Source: Symbiodinium natans
Taxonomy: Eukaryota > Sar > Dinophyceae > Suessiales > Symbiodiniaceae
Reading direction: 5' to 3'
Assembly (NCBI GenBank): GCA_905221605.1
Contig: CAJNDS010002665.1
Span: 1 to 64,000 of the forward strand
Length of the DNA stretch: 64,000 nucleotides
In this document: positions 48,356-57,540 of the stretch, piece by piece
Numbering within the stretch: the stretch's first letter is position 1
Layout of the letters: every line of letters starts with the position of its first letter
The notes under the pieces: generated by a model
What the model saw: only the letters and a program-made list of their open reading frames with translations
Told to the model about the DNA's origin: nothing
Databases searched by the model: none
Position numbers and translations under genes: made by a program

Positions 48356-48397
48356 GTCTGTGTGGCCAAGGAGTCTGAGGCGCGCGACCTGCTTTAG
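48356..48397 (+). CDS. Terminal exon candidate
   Basis: After GGTGTTCGAAG; reads VCVAKESEARDLL, TAG provided by CTTTAGGG. Short. Confidence 0.35.
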   Translation, partial: VCVAKESEARDLL

Positions 48398-48403
48398 GGT
48401 TTA

Positions 48404-48591
48404 GGGATAACTGTACTTGTAACTGTGCATATGACCATATTCTGTTCTGTTCTGTTCTGCAGCAGCGGCCAAGCAAGCTGCATGGAGCCCCCGTCCAAGG
48501 GCAGAAAAAAAATTAGGGCACTTTTAAGGGGCTTCTAAGTGGGTTATAAGTACAGGTAGAACTGGTTGATAAGTGCCATGAACCTCCAAGC
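48404..48591. mobile_element. Decayed family A relative with an insertion
   Basis: Left GATAACTGTACTTGTAACTGT, right GGTTATAAGTACAGG...GTGCCATGAACCTCCAAG. Between the arms a foreign 70-bp piece begins TTCTGTTCTGTTCTGTTCTG and CAG, then CAGCGGCCAAGCAAGCTGCA, which looks like an intron end plus exon (QRPSKLHGAPVQ). Confidence 0.5.
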
Positions 48592-48623
48592 AGACCCGAA
48601 ACCCTAAACCCTCAAGCCTGCAG

Positions 48624-48701
48624 CGAGGCAATACAAGGTACGACGCCTTCTGCGTGCGCCTTCCCTCGGCGCGTGCTGACAGCAGTCTGCAGCCCCAGTG
48701 T
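48624..48701 (+). CDS. Exon candidate
   Basis: After CTCAAGCCTGCAG, before GTGGGGTTTAGGG. Reads EAIQGTTPSACAFPRRVL, TAVCSPS. A GTACGA inside offers a competing donor. Phase in 2, out 2. Confidence 0.4.
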
Positions 48702-48702
48702 G

Positions 48703-49215
48703 TGGGGTTTAGGGTTTAGGGTTTAGGGTTTAGGGTTTAGGGTTTAGGGTTTAGGGTTTAGGGTTTAGGGTTTAAGGTTTAGGGTTTAGGGTTTAGGCTT
48801 TAGGGTTTAGGGTTTAGGGTTTAGGGTTTGTAAGGGGATGGAGGCAGTTTAAAGTTCGAACTGCGGTACACTTAAAGCCTTAAAGCCACCTGGTAGCTCT
48901 TTGCAACGAATCCCGAATGAGCCGTTTCCCCACTAAGAGGCAGTAGCAGTGCCGTACACATGTAGTAGCTTCCCAAAACCCTGAAAACCTAAAACCCCAA
49001 ACCCCTAACACCCTTAAACTTCTAAAACCCCTGAAAACACTGAAAACCCTGAACCCCTAAAACCCCTAAAGCCCCTAAACCCTTGCACCCCTAAAACCCC
49101 TGAAAACACTGAAAAACCTGAACCTGAACCCTAAACCCTAAACCCTAGCCCTAAACCCGAAACCCTAAACCCTAAACCCTAAACCCTGAACCCTAGATAG
49201 CTGCAATAGATGTGT
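48703..49215. repeat. Telomeric arrays and unassigned DNA
   Basis: 48705-48828 is a (TTTAGGG)n array, 48980-49195 degenerate CCCCTAAAACCCCTGAAAAC then CCCTAAA. 48835-48975 is unique without a gene that I can support. Confidence 0.6.
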
Positions 49216-49219
49216 TCAG

Positions 49220-49701
49220 CGTGCGCCGAAGTCATTCGGTAGTTTCTTTGCATTTGGACCACCGCATGGCCCTTTCGAGGCGGAAGTTTGGGGTTTAGGG
49301 TTTAGGGTTTAGGGTTTAGGGTTTAGGGTTTAGGGTTTAGGGTTTAGGGTTTAGGGTTTAGGGTTTAGGGTTAGGGTTTAGTGTTTAGGGTTTAGGGTTT
49401 AGGATTTAGGATTTAGGGTTAGGGGGGTTTAGCTGGGCATTGTCTGGTTTAGAGACGCAGATTGTTTGTAGGGGTCCCCTGGGGTATGGTTTCTTCTTGA
49501 AGAGGTTGGAGTTTCCGGCTTCCAACGTAGCATCAAGGTAAACCCCTAAACCCTAAACCCTAAACCCTAAACCCTAAACCCTAAACCCTAAACCCTAAAC
49601 CCTAAACCCTAAACCCTAAACCCTAAACCCTAAACCTAAACCCTAAGCCCGCTAAAAGAACCCTCAGCTCTCCTAAAACCTACAAACCCCCAACTACCTG
49701 A
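49220..49701 (+). CDS. Three-exon 3' gene fragment
   Basis: Exons 49220-49285, 49461-49537 and 49668-49701, in phase to TGA at 49699. Reads RAPKSFGSFFAFGPPHGPF, IVCRGPLGYGFFLKRLEF and SPKTYKPPTT. Donors GTTTGGGGTTTAGGG and GTAAAC, acceptors GTGTTCAG, AGACGCAG and AACCCTCAG. Intron 1 is nearly all TTTAGGG, intron 2 nearly all CCCTAAA. Unknown product. Confidence 0.5.
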
Positions 49702-49732
49702 GCAATACGCCACCTCAACCCTAAAGCCGCAG

Positions 49733-50287
49733 CTATCTCCAACCCGAAAGCCCTCAACCGAAGAAGCCAGAGATTGGAGTTTAGGGTTTAGGGTTTAGGA
49801 TTTAGGGCTTACGGTTTAGGGTTTAGGGTTTAGGATTTAGGGTTTAGGATTAAAGGCCTTTGGCTCGTGAGGCGTGGCAGGATCTGCCTTCCTGCATCCC
49901 TCCCTGCCTCTTGGCGTCGGAGTTGGGGTTGAGGATTTAGGGTACAGGGTTCAGGGTTCAGGATTTAGGGTTTAGGATTTAGGGTTTAGGGTTCAGGGTT
50001 TAGGGTTTAGGATTTAGGGTTCAGGGTTTAGGGGTTAGGGTTTAGGGGGTTTAGGGGCTAAACCCTAAACCCCAAACCCTGTATGGAGCCTGGACCCCGA
50101 CCCTCCTGATCAGGAGAGGTTTCGAGATTCAGGGGTTTAGGGCTTCAGGGGTTTAGGATTTAGGGTTTAGGGTTTAGGGCTTTCGGGCTTTAGGGTTTAG
50201 GAGCTTAGGTTTTCGGGATTTAGGGTTTAGGGTTGCAAACCGCGCGGTTGTGAGAATCTCACCTGTGGCGAGCGCGTGTCGCAATAG
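49733..50287 (+). CDS. Three-exon 3' gene fragment
   Basis: Exons 49733-49778, 49881-49921 and 50255-50287, in phase to TAG at 50285. Reads LSPTRKPSTEEARDW, SAFLHPSLPLGVG and NLTCGERVSQ. Acceptors AAGCCGCAG, GCGTGGCAG and GTTGTGAG; both donors are GT of telomere-like GTTTAGGG/GTTGGGG. Exon 2 has another frame, LPSCIPPCLLASEL. Short exons, so modest support. Confidence 0.4.
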
Positions 50288-50545
50288 TGGCATGGAGCCC
50301 GAAACCCAGGCAACCTTGTCCCCTGCACCCGAAACGCCCTAAGCATTACACCCCAAATTCTAGGCTTAGGGTTTGGGTTTTAAATAGGGTTTAAGGCAGT
50401 TTAGGGTCCTAGTCCAAAACCCTAAGCTTTACGGGTTTACGGGTTTAGGAGTTTAGGGTATAGGGTAGGGGTTTAGGGGTTTAGGGTATAGGTTAGGGGT
50501 TTAAGGGTTTAGGGTTTAGGTTTAGGGTATAGGGGTCCGGCTGAG

Positions 50546-50622
50546 GTGTGGATAGCTTTGACCGGTCGTTCTTGGACGTCTCCGGCTGCGAAAGGCACGG
50601 TTGGAAAGCACGCTTCCTTTAA
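50546..50622 (+). CDS. Terminal exon candidate
   Basis: After GGTCCGGCTGAG; reads VDSFDRSFLDVSGCERHGW, KARFL to TAA at 50620. Phase in 1. Charged, single cysteine. Confidence 0.45.
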
Positions 50623-50886
50623 ACCCTAAACCCTGGACCCTAAACCCGAAACCCTGGACCCTAAACCCTAAACCCTAAACCCTAGACCCTTTTCCCTGAA
50701 GCTTTAGCTCGACAGCTCGACCAGCTCTTATGCAGAACTCCTCCCCCCCCCCCCCCCCCCCTCCCTCCCTCCCCCGCCCCTCCCCTTTCGACTCTCCCGC
50801 CTCCTCAAATCCCTAAACCCTCATCCATCCAGAGCAGCATGCTTCAATGGGTCTCAATGCTTGTTGCCGGTGCGTAATGGCTTGAG
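50623..50886. other. Telomeric repeats, a C-run and an unassigned segment
   Basis: CCCTAAA variants at 50624-50685, C/T tract at 50742-50790. 50843-50876 has a short ATG frame MLQWVSMLVAGA ending TAA. Confidence 0.5.
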
Positions 50887-51051
50887 GACAGCGAAGCCGC
50901 TGTGAGGATACTTAGCTCGGCAAGAATGCCAGCACCAGATTCCTATATCGTGTGGACTCAGAGGATTGACATCGCCAGGCTGAATTCGCGCTACGGCGCA
51001 AAGCTGTTCAAGCTTGCGATGAATCCACGGAGTATCAGGCAGCCATCATGA
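50887..51051 (+). CDS. 55-codon terminal exon, unknown protein
   Basis: After AATGGCTTGAG; reads DSEAAVRILSSARMPAPDS, YIVWTQRIDIARLNSRYG, AKLFKLAMNPRSIRQPS to TGA at 51049. Repeat-free, good codon bias, with a possible internal start at 50929. One of the most protein-like single exons in the window. No family recognised. Confidence 0.55.
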   Translation, partial: DSEAAVRILSSARMPAPDSYIVWTQRIDIARLNSRYGAKLFKLAMNPRSIRQPS

Positions 51052-51520
51052 TGACACAGACAATGCACGAACCCCCAAATCGCAGATGTCCAAACCCTGA
51101 AGTTCACAGCCCACACCCTATACTAAACCCAGAAACCCCATTTACCCTGAACCCTAAACCCAGAAACCCTGAACCCTAAACCCTAAACAATTCCCTAAAC
51201 CGTCCTATAAACCCCTAACAACCAGCGGGCCGAGTCTTTTGTTTGACGGGCCAGGCGAAGGAGGGTCCCAAAAAATTAGGGTTTGTAGGATCCCTAAACC
51301 AAACCCCCAAGCCCTAAGCCCCTGCAACCCTAAACCCTACACCCTGAAACTTTCCTAGCACCATAGCCCTACCCACATCCAAAGCCCCAAAACGTAACAC
51401 CCTTAATTCCCAAAGTCCAAAGGCCCTGAAGCCCTCCAAAACCAAGAGCCCTAAAACCTCGCACCCTGAGCCCTAAACCCTAAACCCCAAACCCTAAACC
51501 CTAAACCCTGCCTAGGGCAG
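51052..51520. repeat. Degenerate CCCTAAA-type sequence
   Basis: Mostly diverged C-rich repeats (CCCAGAAACC, CCCTAAACC). 51220-51236 reads RAESFV to TGA after an ACCAG and may be a tiny exon end. Nothing firm. Confidence 0.45.
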
Positions 51521-51593
51521 CCTCGTCAGGTGCTATGGCGCGGAGGCAACCGCAGCACAGCCTTGCAGCTGCGAGGCGCATGGGCGGGCTTAG
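51521..51593 (+). CDS. Cysteine-rich terminal exon candidate
   Basis: After CTGCCTAGGGCAG; reads LVRCYGAEATAAQPCSCEA, with TAG in GCTTAGGG. C-x(11)-C-x-C spacing, EGF-like in look but incomplete. Phase in 2. Confidence 0.4.
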
Positions 51594-51776
51594 GGTTTAG
51601 GGTCTAGGGTTTGGGGTTTGGGGTTTCGGGTTTAGGGTTTAGGGTTCAGGGTACAGGGTGCCAGGTTTAGGGTTCACAGGGCTTGGAGGATGTCGGGTTT
51701 AGGTTTTAGGGGTTTCAAGGTTTAGGGTCTAGGGTTTTAGGGTTTAGAGGTTTCAGGTCTCATTTCCCTCATGACA

Positions 51777-51918
51777 GTAGCTCCCTACATCTTATATGGG
51801 CCCTTAAACTGGGTCCCCTTACATACCCGTTCAAGCCGTATAAACCCTACTAGCGTAAAACCCAAAGCACCCTTCAGAACGCCTTAAAGAAGGTGGACCA
51901 TTTTAACGGAGCATGGAA
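51777..51918. mobile_element. Family L-like element
   Basis: GGGCCCTTAAACTGGGTCCCCTTACA...AAGGTGGACCATTTTAACGGAGCATGG; loosely complementary ends. Confidence 0.4.
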
Positions 51919-52016
51919 CCCCCAAACCCTCAACCCTAAACCCTCAACCCTCAACCCTAAACCCTAAACCCTAAACCCTCAACCCTAAACCCTTAGACTT
52001 GGGCTTCTTTCCACAG

Positions 52017-52106
52017 GTGACGTGCGCCGGGGACACTGTGCGCATTGGTGGCGGGCCTGAGGGTAGCAGGACGGAAGTTCAGGCTTTACAAGCAGGGGCC
52101 CCCTAG
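52017..52106 (+). CDS. Terminal exon candidate with strong acceptor
   Basis: After CTTGGGCTTCTTTCCACAG, the best 3' splice site in this part. Reads VTCAGDTVRIGGGPEGSR, TEVQALQAGAP to TAG at 52104. An internal GTAGCA could be a donor instead. Confidence 0.45.
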   Translation: MTCAGDTVRIGGGPEGSRTEVQALQAGAP

Positions 52107-52432
52107 TCAGAGTATACTATATAGGGTTTAGGATTTAGGATTTAGGATTTAGGGTTTAGGGTTTAGGGTTTAGGATTTAGGGTTTAGGGCTCTGGGGCTT
52201 TAGTGTTTTCTGGGTTTTCGAGTTTAGGATTGTTTAGGGGGTTCAGCGTTTACTGGGTCGTTGTGGAAAAATCATTTTACATTGTTATGAGCATTTAAAG
52301 CCATGCAACGCCAATAAGGAACAATGATCATTTTGAATAGTACCCCAACAATGGTGTAGTTTAGGGTTTAGGGAGGTTAGGGGGTTTATGCGGTTTAGTG
52401 GCGCGCGGGGTTTGGGGCTTTTCGGGTTCCAG
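52107..52432. other. Telomeric repeats and a palindromic remnant
   Basis: 52125-52190 is TTTAGGA/TTTAGGG. 52265-52365 has AAAATCATTTTACATTGTTA...AATGATCATTTTGAATAGTACCCCAACAATGGTG; its last 21 bases recur at 15320, so it is another small element. Confidence 0.5.
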
Positions 52433-53110
52433 GCATGACTATATCTAGCCCTGCGAAGGACGTGCGAAGCAGTGGCGAACGGTGGGCACGAGTTTGGCCC
52501 GCGCCCTGCGCGCTTGACAGGGTTTAGGGTTTAATTTGGGTTTAAGGGGTTAGGGGGTTTAGGCGTTTAGGGGTTCAGGGGTTTAGGGGTTTAGGGTTTC
52601 TCCATCTCACTGAACTCAAGACGCCCCTATGTAGTACGTTTTCTCCGATGTAGGATCTGTTCGGGTGGTACGTAGAGAATAGTCTCCTTTCTCCAGCCCC
52701 TCGCGGAGTTGCATTCGAGCCTTCAGGTATAATACCCATAGAGCCCATGATACCCTTAATTCAGGATTATAAAAGGGAGCCTGAATAAGAAAGAGGAGCC
52801 TGAGTATGATTTAAGGTATATTCCTTAAGGGAAAAAAAGGGCTCTTTGGGTAGTTGGACAAAGTGTTGGTGCTTTTTGTGGCTCCTTCGGCCTGCGGTTT
52901 GGGGGTTTGTGGCTTAGGGTGCCCAAGAAGTCCTTGCAGCAAGAGGTAGGTAGGCTAGACCCTGAACCCTAAACCCTAAACCCTAAACCCTAAACCCTAA
53001 ACCCTAAACCCTAAACCCTAAAACCTAAACGGGTTTAGGTTTGAACCCTAGACCAAAACAAAGCCCTGAGGGATGCAATGCGCCAGGCCAGTCTCCCGCA
53101 TGCTGGCTAA
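52433..53110 (+). CDS. Complete five-exon gene, ATG to stop, with a family J intron
   Basis: Exons 52433-52521, 52697-52726, 52854-52896, 52928-52945 and 53064-53110, all in phase. After TCGGGTTCCAG two bases precede ATG 52435: MTISSPAKDVRSSGERWAR, PLAELHSSLQ, LDKVLVLFVAPSAC, EVLAAR, ALRDAMRQASLPHAG, TAA 53108. Intron 1 and intron 4 hold telomeric arrays; intron 2 is exactly a family J element; intron 3 is 31 nt. About 75 residues, largely helical. Unknown product. One of the two best complete models. Confidence 0.55.
52727..52853. mobile_element. Family J element used as an intron
   Basis: GTATAATACCCATAGAGCCC at the left, GGGCTCTTTGGGTAG at the right, with inner AATTCAGG/CCTGAATAAG and CCTTAAT/ATTCCTTAAGGG arms. 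Related to 14967-15064. Confidence 0.7.
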
Positions 53111-53834
53111 AGCTGGGACGCCAAGAGCTTCCTGCGCTATAGGGTTTATGGTTCAGGGTTTATAGGGTTTAGGGTTTAGGGTTTAGGGTTTAGGGTTTCC
53201 AGTAGGGTTTCTGCTTTAGGGTCTAGTGTTTCGGGAAGTTTAGGGTTTAGGGATTAGGGTTCACGGTTTAGGGTTTAGGGTTGAGGGTCTAGGGGCTTAG
53301 GCTACAGGGTTCTCAGTCTTAGGTTGCCCGGAACCAGGTTCTGAGTCAGGCCTTAGGGTTTCGGGATCAGGGCGTTGATGGTTTTGGGGTTTGGGGTTGA
53401 GGATTTAGGGTTTAGGGTTTAGGATTACGGGTTTAGGATTTAGGATTAAGGGTTTAGGGTTTTGGGGTTTAGGTTTAAGGGTATTGGGGCTTAGGGTTTA
53501 GGGTTTCGGGTTTGGGGTTTAGGGTTTAGGGTTTACGGACCCTTGATGGCCGAGGCCTGGGGAGCGGGGGGGGGGGGGGAATTGGCGTCTGGGCCTTGAC
53601 ATGTTTGGGTTGAAGGTCGTTAAGTGACGGCGGCTTTGTGGCTTCTACCGTGGGGTTCTTCGGGTTTTGGTTTAGGGTCTGGGGTTCTAGGGTTCTCGGG
53701 TTTTAGGGTTCTAGGGTCTAGGGCTCTAGGGTTCTAACTTCTGGGTTCTAACTTCTGGGTTCTCCGGTTCTAGGATTCCGGGGTTCTAGGGTTTAGGTTC
53801 TTATCCTTTGCGCGTGTGGCTGTATTGGTTACAG
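53111..53834. repeat. TTTAGGG variants, CTAGGGTT variants and unassigned DNA
   Basis: 53140-53545 is degenerate TTTAGGG; 53660-53795 is a TTCTAGGG octamer-like variant. A G12 run at 53566. 53552-53570 has an ATG frame MAEAWGAG entering the G-run. No firm gene. Confidence 0.6.
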
Positions 53835-53870
53835 AGATCATCAGCATCGATCAGACCTTTCAAATCCTAA
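53835..53870 (+). CDS. Short terminal exon candidate
   Basis: After GCTGTATTGGTTACAG; reads RSSASIRPFKS to TAA. Good acceptor, short frame. Confidence 0.35.
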   Translation, partial: RSSASIRPFKS

Positions 53871-54063
53871 GCCCTAAGCCCTAAGCCCGAAACTGTAATC
53901 CCTGAACCCTGAACCCTAGCCCTGAACGACTTTCCCATGGCGTGCTTGAGGAGTTGTAAACCCTAAACAACCCCTGAACCCTACAAGAAGCGGCCCCCTT
54001 CCTATACTACACACGATACTAGGGTTTAGGGTTTAGGGTTTAGGGTTTAAGGAACAACCCCTG

Positions 54064-54182
54064 AACCTTACAAGAAGGGGCCCCCTTCCTATACCAAGGG
54101 ACTTAGAGCCTAAGTCAGGATACTTATCACCCCATGTATGGCCCTTGTAATTCGACTCACAAGAAGGGGGACCTCCTTGTAC
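54064..54182. mobile_element. Family G element
   Basis: TTACAAGAAGGGGCCCCCTT...CTAAGTCAGGATACTTATCAC...AAGAAGGGGGACCTCCTTGTA; ends complementary. Confidence 0.6.
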
Positions 54183-54402
54183 AACCCCAAGCCGCGGAGG
54201 CGCCCCCTACCTACATACTTCTCATTATATACACATCCGATGAACCTTACAGCCTAAACTCTATATGCCCTATAAAACTTCACATACACTACAAACCCTG
54301 TCAGCCCTAAACCCTAAACCCTAAACCCTAAACCCTAGCCCTAAACCCTAAACCCCGAACCCACTAGCCTAAACGCATTCGATAGAGGCCCTTACCTTTG
54401 AG

Positions 54403-54729
54403 CTGCCCCTCCGTGGCGGGTGCTGGCCGACGCACTGAAAACTGCGACTGTGAGGCCTCTCGCGATTCGGAGTTTAGGGTTTAGGGTTTAGGGCTTAGGG
54501 CTTAGGGTTTTGGATGTAAGTTCCCGTCGAGTACGGTGCAGGGTCTATAGGGTTCAGGGTTTACTTTTCGAGGCGCCGTAAAGCGGGGGGACTTGAGACT
54601 TTCTGAGGATGGGGTGTAGAGACCTTGAGAGACAAACAGAATGCCCTTCGTACGTCTGAATCACGGAATATGGTCACACGTCTGAATCACGGAATATGGT
54701 GCCCTTGCACGACCCCTCCGGAATTTCAG

Positions 54730-54763
<34 letters not shown>

Positions 54764-54914
54764 ACCCCCCCTTCCCTTTAAGGCCCAAGTGTACAGGCAC
54801 CATGCGAAGTCGGCCAAAGAGCGCCTCCTGCGTTCAGCTCTTTTGTCTGCTGGCGCATCATCATCCTGCAGCGCCGTGCATCGAAAGGGCCACAACTTAC
54901 CTCGGGTTCTGTTT
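54403..54914 (+). CDS. Two-exon fragment, cysteine-rich
   Basis: Exons 54403-54471 (after TACCTTTGAG; CPSVAGAGRRTENCDCEAS, donor GTTTAGGG) and 54783-54914 (after CTTCCCTTTAAG; PKCTGTMRSRPKSASCVQL, APCIERATTYLGFC, donor GTGGGG). In phase. The C-x(12)-C-x-C opening and later cysteines suggest a secreted repeat protein. A rival frame of exon 2 is also attractive (HHAKSAKERLLRSALLSAG). The intron holds a 45-base C-run. Confidence 0.45.
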
Positions 54915-55222
54915 GTGGGGTTCTCTAAGTCTCGGGGCCTTAGAAATTAGAATAGGGTTTTGGGGGTATTATTATGGTACAATTATAAGGGGACCATAAG
55001 GGAAAACTATTGAATTGCAATTCTTCCGAATATTTTTTTGATATAGGGCTTCTATTCGTAAAGTATAAAGTATATTTGGTAATGTAAGGCTTCAGTCCCT
55101 AAACCCTAAACCCTCTAAACTTACACCCTATAACCCTCAACCCTAAACCCTCAACCCTAAACCCTCGCCCCTAAACCCTAAACCCTCAACCCTCAACCCT
55201 GGACCCTGGACCCTGTGGCAAG

Positions 55223-55300
55223 GCCGGTGGGAGTTGCGACTGCAAGGTCCACTGCGAGTACGGGCACGTGCCCGGAGCTCAGCTAACCCCCCAACCCTAA
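55223..55300 (+). CDS. Cysteine-rich terminal exon candidate
   Basis: After CCTGTGGCAAG; reads AGGSCDCKVHCEYGHVPGA, QLTPQP with TAA in the telomeric CCCTAA. CDC-x(3)-C spacing recalls the NCDC of 54403-54471. It does not join that model in this frame, so an exon may be missing. Confidence 0.4.
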   Translation, partial: AGGSCDCKVHCEYGHVPGAQLTPQP

Positions 55301-55651
55301 ACCCTAAACCCTAAACCCTACTAACTAAGGGTAGTTACCACGAAACTGTGGGTAAACCGAGTCCCAGGTAAACCCTCAACCCATCGACCTTCCGATTTAG
55401 GGAAGGTAGAACCAAACTAGCACGAGTTGAGGTGGCCTTCATACCTCGACCTCCAACCCTCAAGAGGCGACCTCTCCAAACCCATATAAAACTTCACGTA
55501 GGCTCAACAACTAGGGTTTAGGGTTTAGGGTCTAGGATTCAGAGGGTGTTAGGGTGTTAGGGTGTTAAGGTGTTAGAGTTTAAGGTCAGTCAACTCTGAA
55601 ACCCAGCCAGAAACCCTACACCCTAAACCCTAAACCGTAAACCCAGCCGAG
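55301..55651. other. Unassigned segment with short inverted repeats
   Basis: CCCTAAA at 55296-55320; 55320-55500 is unique with GGTAAACC and ACCTCGACC repeats; TTAGGGTG units at 55545-55572. No gene seen. Confidence 0.4.
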
Positions 55652-55942
55652 GAGAACGGACGGTGGCGAGGAAGGGGACAAGACCTGCCATGTGAAGCCA
55701 CTGGAACTCCAGGCCCAACCTCCCCAAACCCTAGACCCGAAACCCGAAACCCTAAACCCTGGGGTTTGGGGTTGATTTAGGGATGAAGAGTATTTTGGGG
55801 ATTGAGGGCTTGAGGAATTCTAGGGTTAAGGGTTTGGTTTGGGGCTTAGAGTCTAGGGCTGAGGGTTCGGGATACTGAAGTCACGGAACTCCGACGAATG
55901 AGTCGATCCTTGCTGCAAGTTGCGTGCTCAGAGCAGCCCTGA
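55652..55942 (+). CDS. Two-exon 3' gene fragment
   Basis: Exons 55652-55763 (after CCCAGCCGAG; GGEEGDKTCHVKPLELQAQ, donor GTTTGGGG) and 55850-55942 (after GGGGCTTAG; RDTEVTELRRMSRSLLQVA to TGA at 55940). In phase. The tail of exon 1 encodes PQTLDPKPETLNPG, i.e. telomere-like repeat translated as coding sequence. Unknown product. Confidence 0.45.
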
Positions 55943-56088
55943 ACCTTTCAGGGTGTACTTTCTGACTCAAAACCCAACTTTTCCACTTTTGGGCTTCTTA
56001 GATGGTAGTTTATTCTGAAAACTTCAACTGTTAATTCCTTGGGTTTTGGGCCAGTAAGTGTACCCCAGCCCCCAAAGTATGCAAAAGA

Positions 56089-56277
56089 ATGCCACCTTTT
56101 TATGGGTTTTGGGCTATTTGTTCACTTTACTTTGGGGTCCCGGTAGGGTCCATAGGCTGTAGGGGCTTTACTTGCACCGGCTTGGTTTGCCTTCGGCACG
56201 AAATGAGCCCTGAAATTGAATTCTGCAAGCCCTACACGGGCAGTCAAGGGGCTAAGGCTGTTTTAAGGCCAATTTAG
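56089..56277 (+). CDS. 62-codon ATG frame, cysteine-containing
   Basis: ATG to TAG in repeat-free DNA: PPFYGFWAICSLYFGVPVG, RGFTCTGLVCLRHEMSPEI, FCKPYTGSQGAKAVLRPI. Five cysteines. Might be a single-exon gene or part of a larger exon; upstream 55945-56088 is unique and open in parts. Unknown product. Confidence 0.4.
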   Translation: MPPFYGFWAICSLYFGVPVGSIGCRGFTCTGLVCLRHEMSPEIEFCKPYTGSQGAKAVLRPI

Positions 56278-56409
56278 CCTCCAAGCAGTTTAGGGTTCAG
56301 GGGGGTTTAGGGTTTAGAGTGTTTAGGGCTAGGGCTCTACCCACGGCTGGCCGGCCCAGACTGGAGCGTTTGCTCAGGGACCCGGCAGCCGTCACGCTGT
56401 TGGCCGGGT

Positions 56410-56730
56410 GTGGGGCAACGCTGCGCCAAGTCAGTACTTGGCGTCCCTTGGGGCCAACATGCAGGGAGCATGCAGTCATGCACATCCCTGGCATATGACA
56501 GCAGGACCAATGGGCTATCGTGCCTGCTGGGGGACGCTTCGAGGGAAGTTCAAAGCCAAATAGCTTTGGCTGCTTGGGTTGTGGCGTGTGGAGGGCAGGC
56601 CGACATAGTTGTGTTTCTGCGTTTGCGCGGTTCCCTGGTGCGTCTGAGCTTGCCACGCGAATTGCTTGTCCGTGAGCGCCATCTAGAGTGCACCTCCATA
56701 GACAGGAGTGGCAGAAGCGATGTGGTCTAA
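56410..56730 (+). CDS. 106-codon intact copy of a duplicated gene segment
   Basis: Open from 56410 to TAA at 56728: MQSCTSLAYDSRTNGLSCL, QSQIALAAWVVACGGQADI, RELLVRERHLECTSIDRSG. The first two thirds (56414-56637) are duplicated at 57272-57496, about 97% identical at the DNA level. The frame continues beyond the duplicated part, so this is the intact copy. No splice borders needed. Unknown product. Confidence 0.5.
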   Translation: MGQRCAKSVLGVPWGQHAGSMQSCTSLAYDSRTNGLSCLLGDASREVQSQIALAAWVVACGGQADIVVFLRLRGSLVRLSLPRELLVRERHLECTSIDRSGRSDVV

Positions 56731-56732
56731 TT

Positions 56733-56843
56733 GGAAGCCCTTTTGACTTAGTAAGTAGGGTTAGTAAGGTGGGTTCTGGGATTCTAAGAGGGTTTGAAGG
56801 GGATGGTAAGTAGACTTACGAAGTCAAATGAGCTTCCGAATAG
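56733..56843. mobile_element. Family M palindromic element
   Basis: GGAAGCCCTTTTGACTTAGTAAGTAG at the left, GTAAGTAGACTTACGAAGTCAAATGAGCTTCC at the right. Shares its right half with the tail of the family K copy at 41538. It sits right after the stop of the 56410 frame. Confidence 0.7.
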
Positions 56844-57008
56844 AAGGGTGATGCGAAATCTTCTGACTGTGTCTGGTGGACTCACTTGCACTGATGTTGC
56901 TATCCGCACGTTTTGGCCGAAGCACTGCTTAGCATTAAGAGGGGAGCCACGACCCAATTCAACCATACTAAATATACCCTGAAACCCCAGAGCTAAAGTG
57001 ACACGCAC
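56844..57008 (+). other. Open on both strands, unassigned
   Basis: + frame to TGA at 56980: RNLLTVSGGLTCTDVAIRT; - frame 56784-57008: GRGSPLNAKQCFGQNVRIA. Repeat-free. Strand undecided. Confidence 0.3.
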
Positions 57009-57098
57009 GAGTACTAGCCCCCAAAAGGACTGTCTAACGCTTCAAGGGCTTATAGGGTTGTTGGTGCATGGGTTCCTGGTCATTGTCAAGCCCTTAGG

Positions 57099-57540
57099 GT
57101 GTGTAACCCAATGAAATCTGCATTGTTCATCATGGCTTCACGGGGAGTGCCGAGTTCAGAGCCCTTTGAAGCGGGTGTACGACACGTAGAATCATTACGA
57201 ACTGCACATGTTGTTGGACTCTTGGCCCTTCCCGCGGCCGGCCGGCCCAGACTGATTGCAGGGGCCCGGCAGGCAACGCTGCGCCAAGCCGGTACTTGGC
57301 GTCCCTTGGGGCCAACATGCAGGGAGCATGCAGTCATGCACATCCCTGGCATATGACAGCAGGACCAATGGGCTATCGTGCCTGCTGGGGGACGCTTCAA
57401 GGGAAGTCCCAAAGCCAAATAGCTTTGGCTGCTTGGGTTCTGGCGTGTGGAGGGCAGGCCGACATAGCTGTGTTTCTGCGTTTGCGCGGTTCCTGGGGCG
57501 AGAAAGCTGGATGTTATCAGATTCAGTCCTGTCTTGAGCC
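57099..57540 (+). pseudogene. Second, frameshifted copy of the duplicated segment, with ATG upstream
   Basis: 57111 ATG begins MKSALFIMASRGVPSSEPF, RTAHVVGLLALPAAGRPR, a unique 5' part that runs into the duplicated block at 57272. Relative to 56410-56730 one base is inserted at about 57409 (AGTCCCAAAG for AGTTCAAAG), so the SCLLGDASREV frame shifts before the IALAAW part. Either a pseudogene or a copy read in two exons. Confidence 0.45.

Noticed and set aside
54625-54999. 124-codon frame through a polyproline tract
   Set aside because: The C-run is treated as intronic; only 54783-54914 is kept as an exon.
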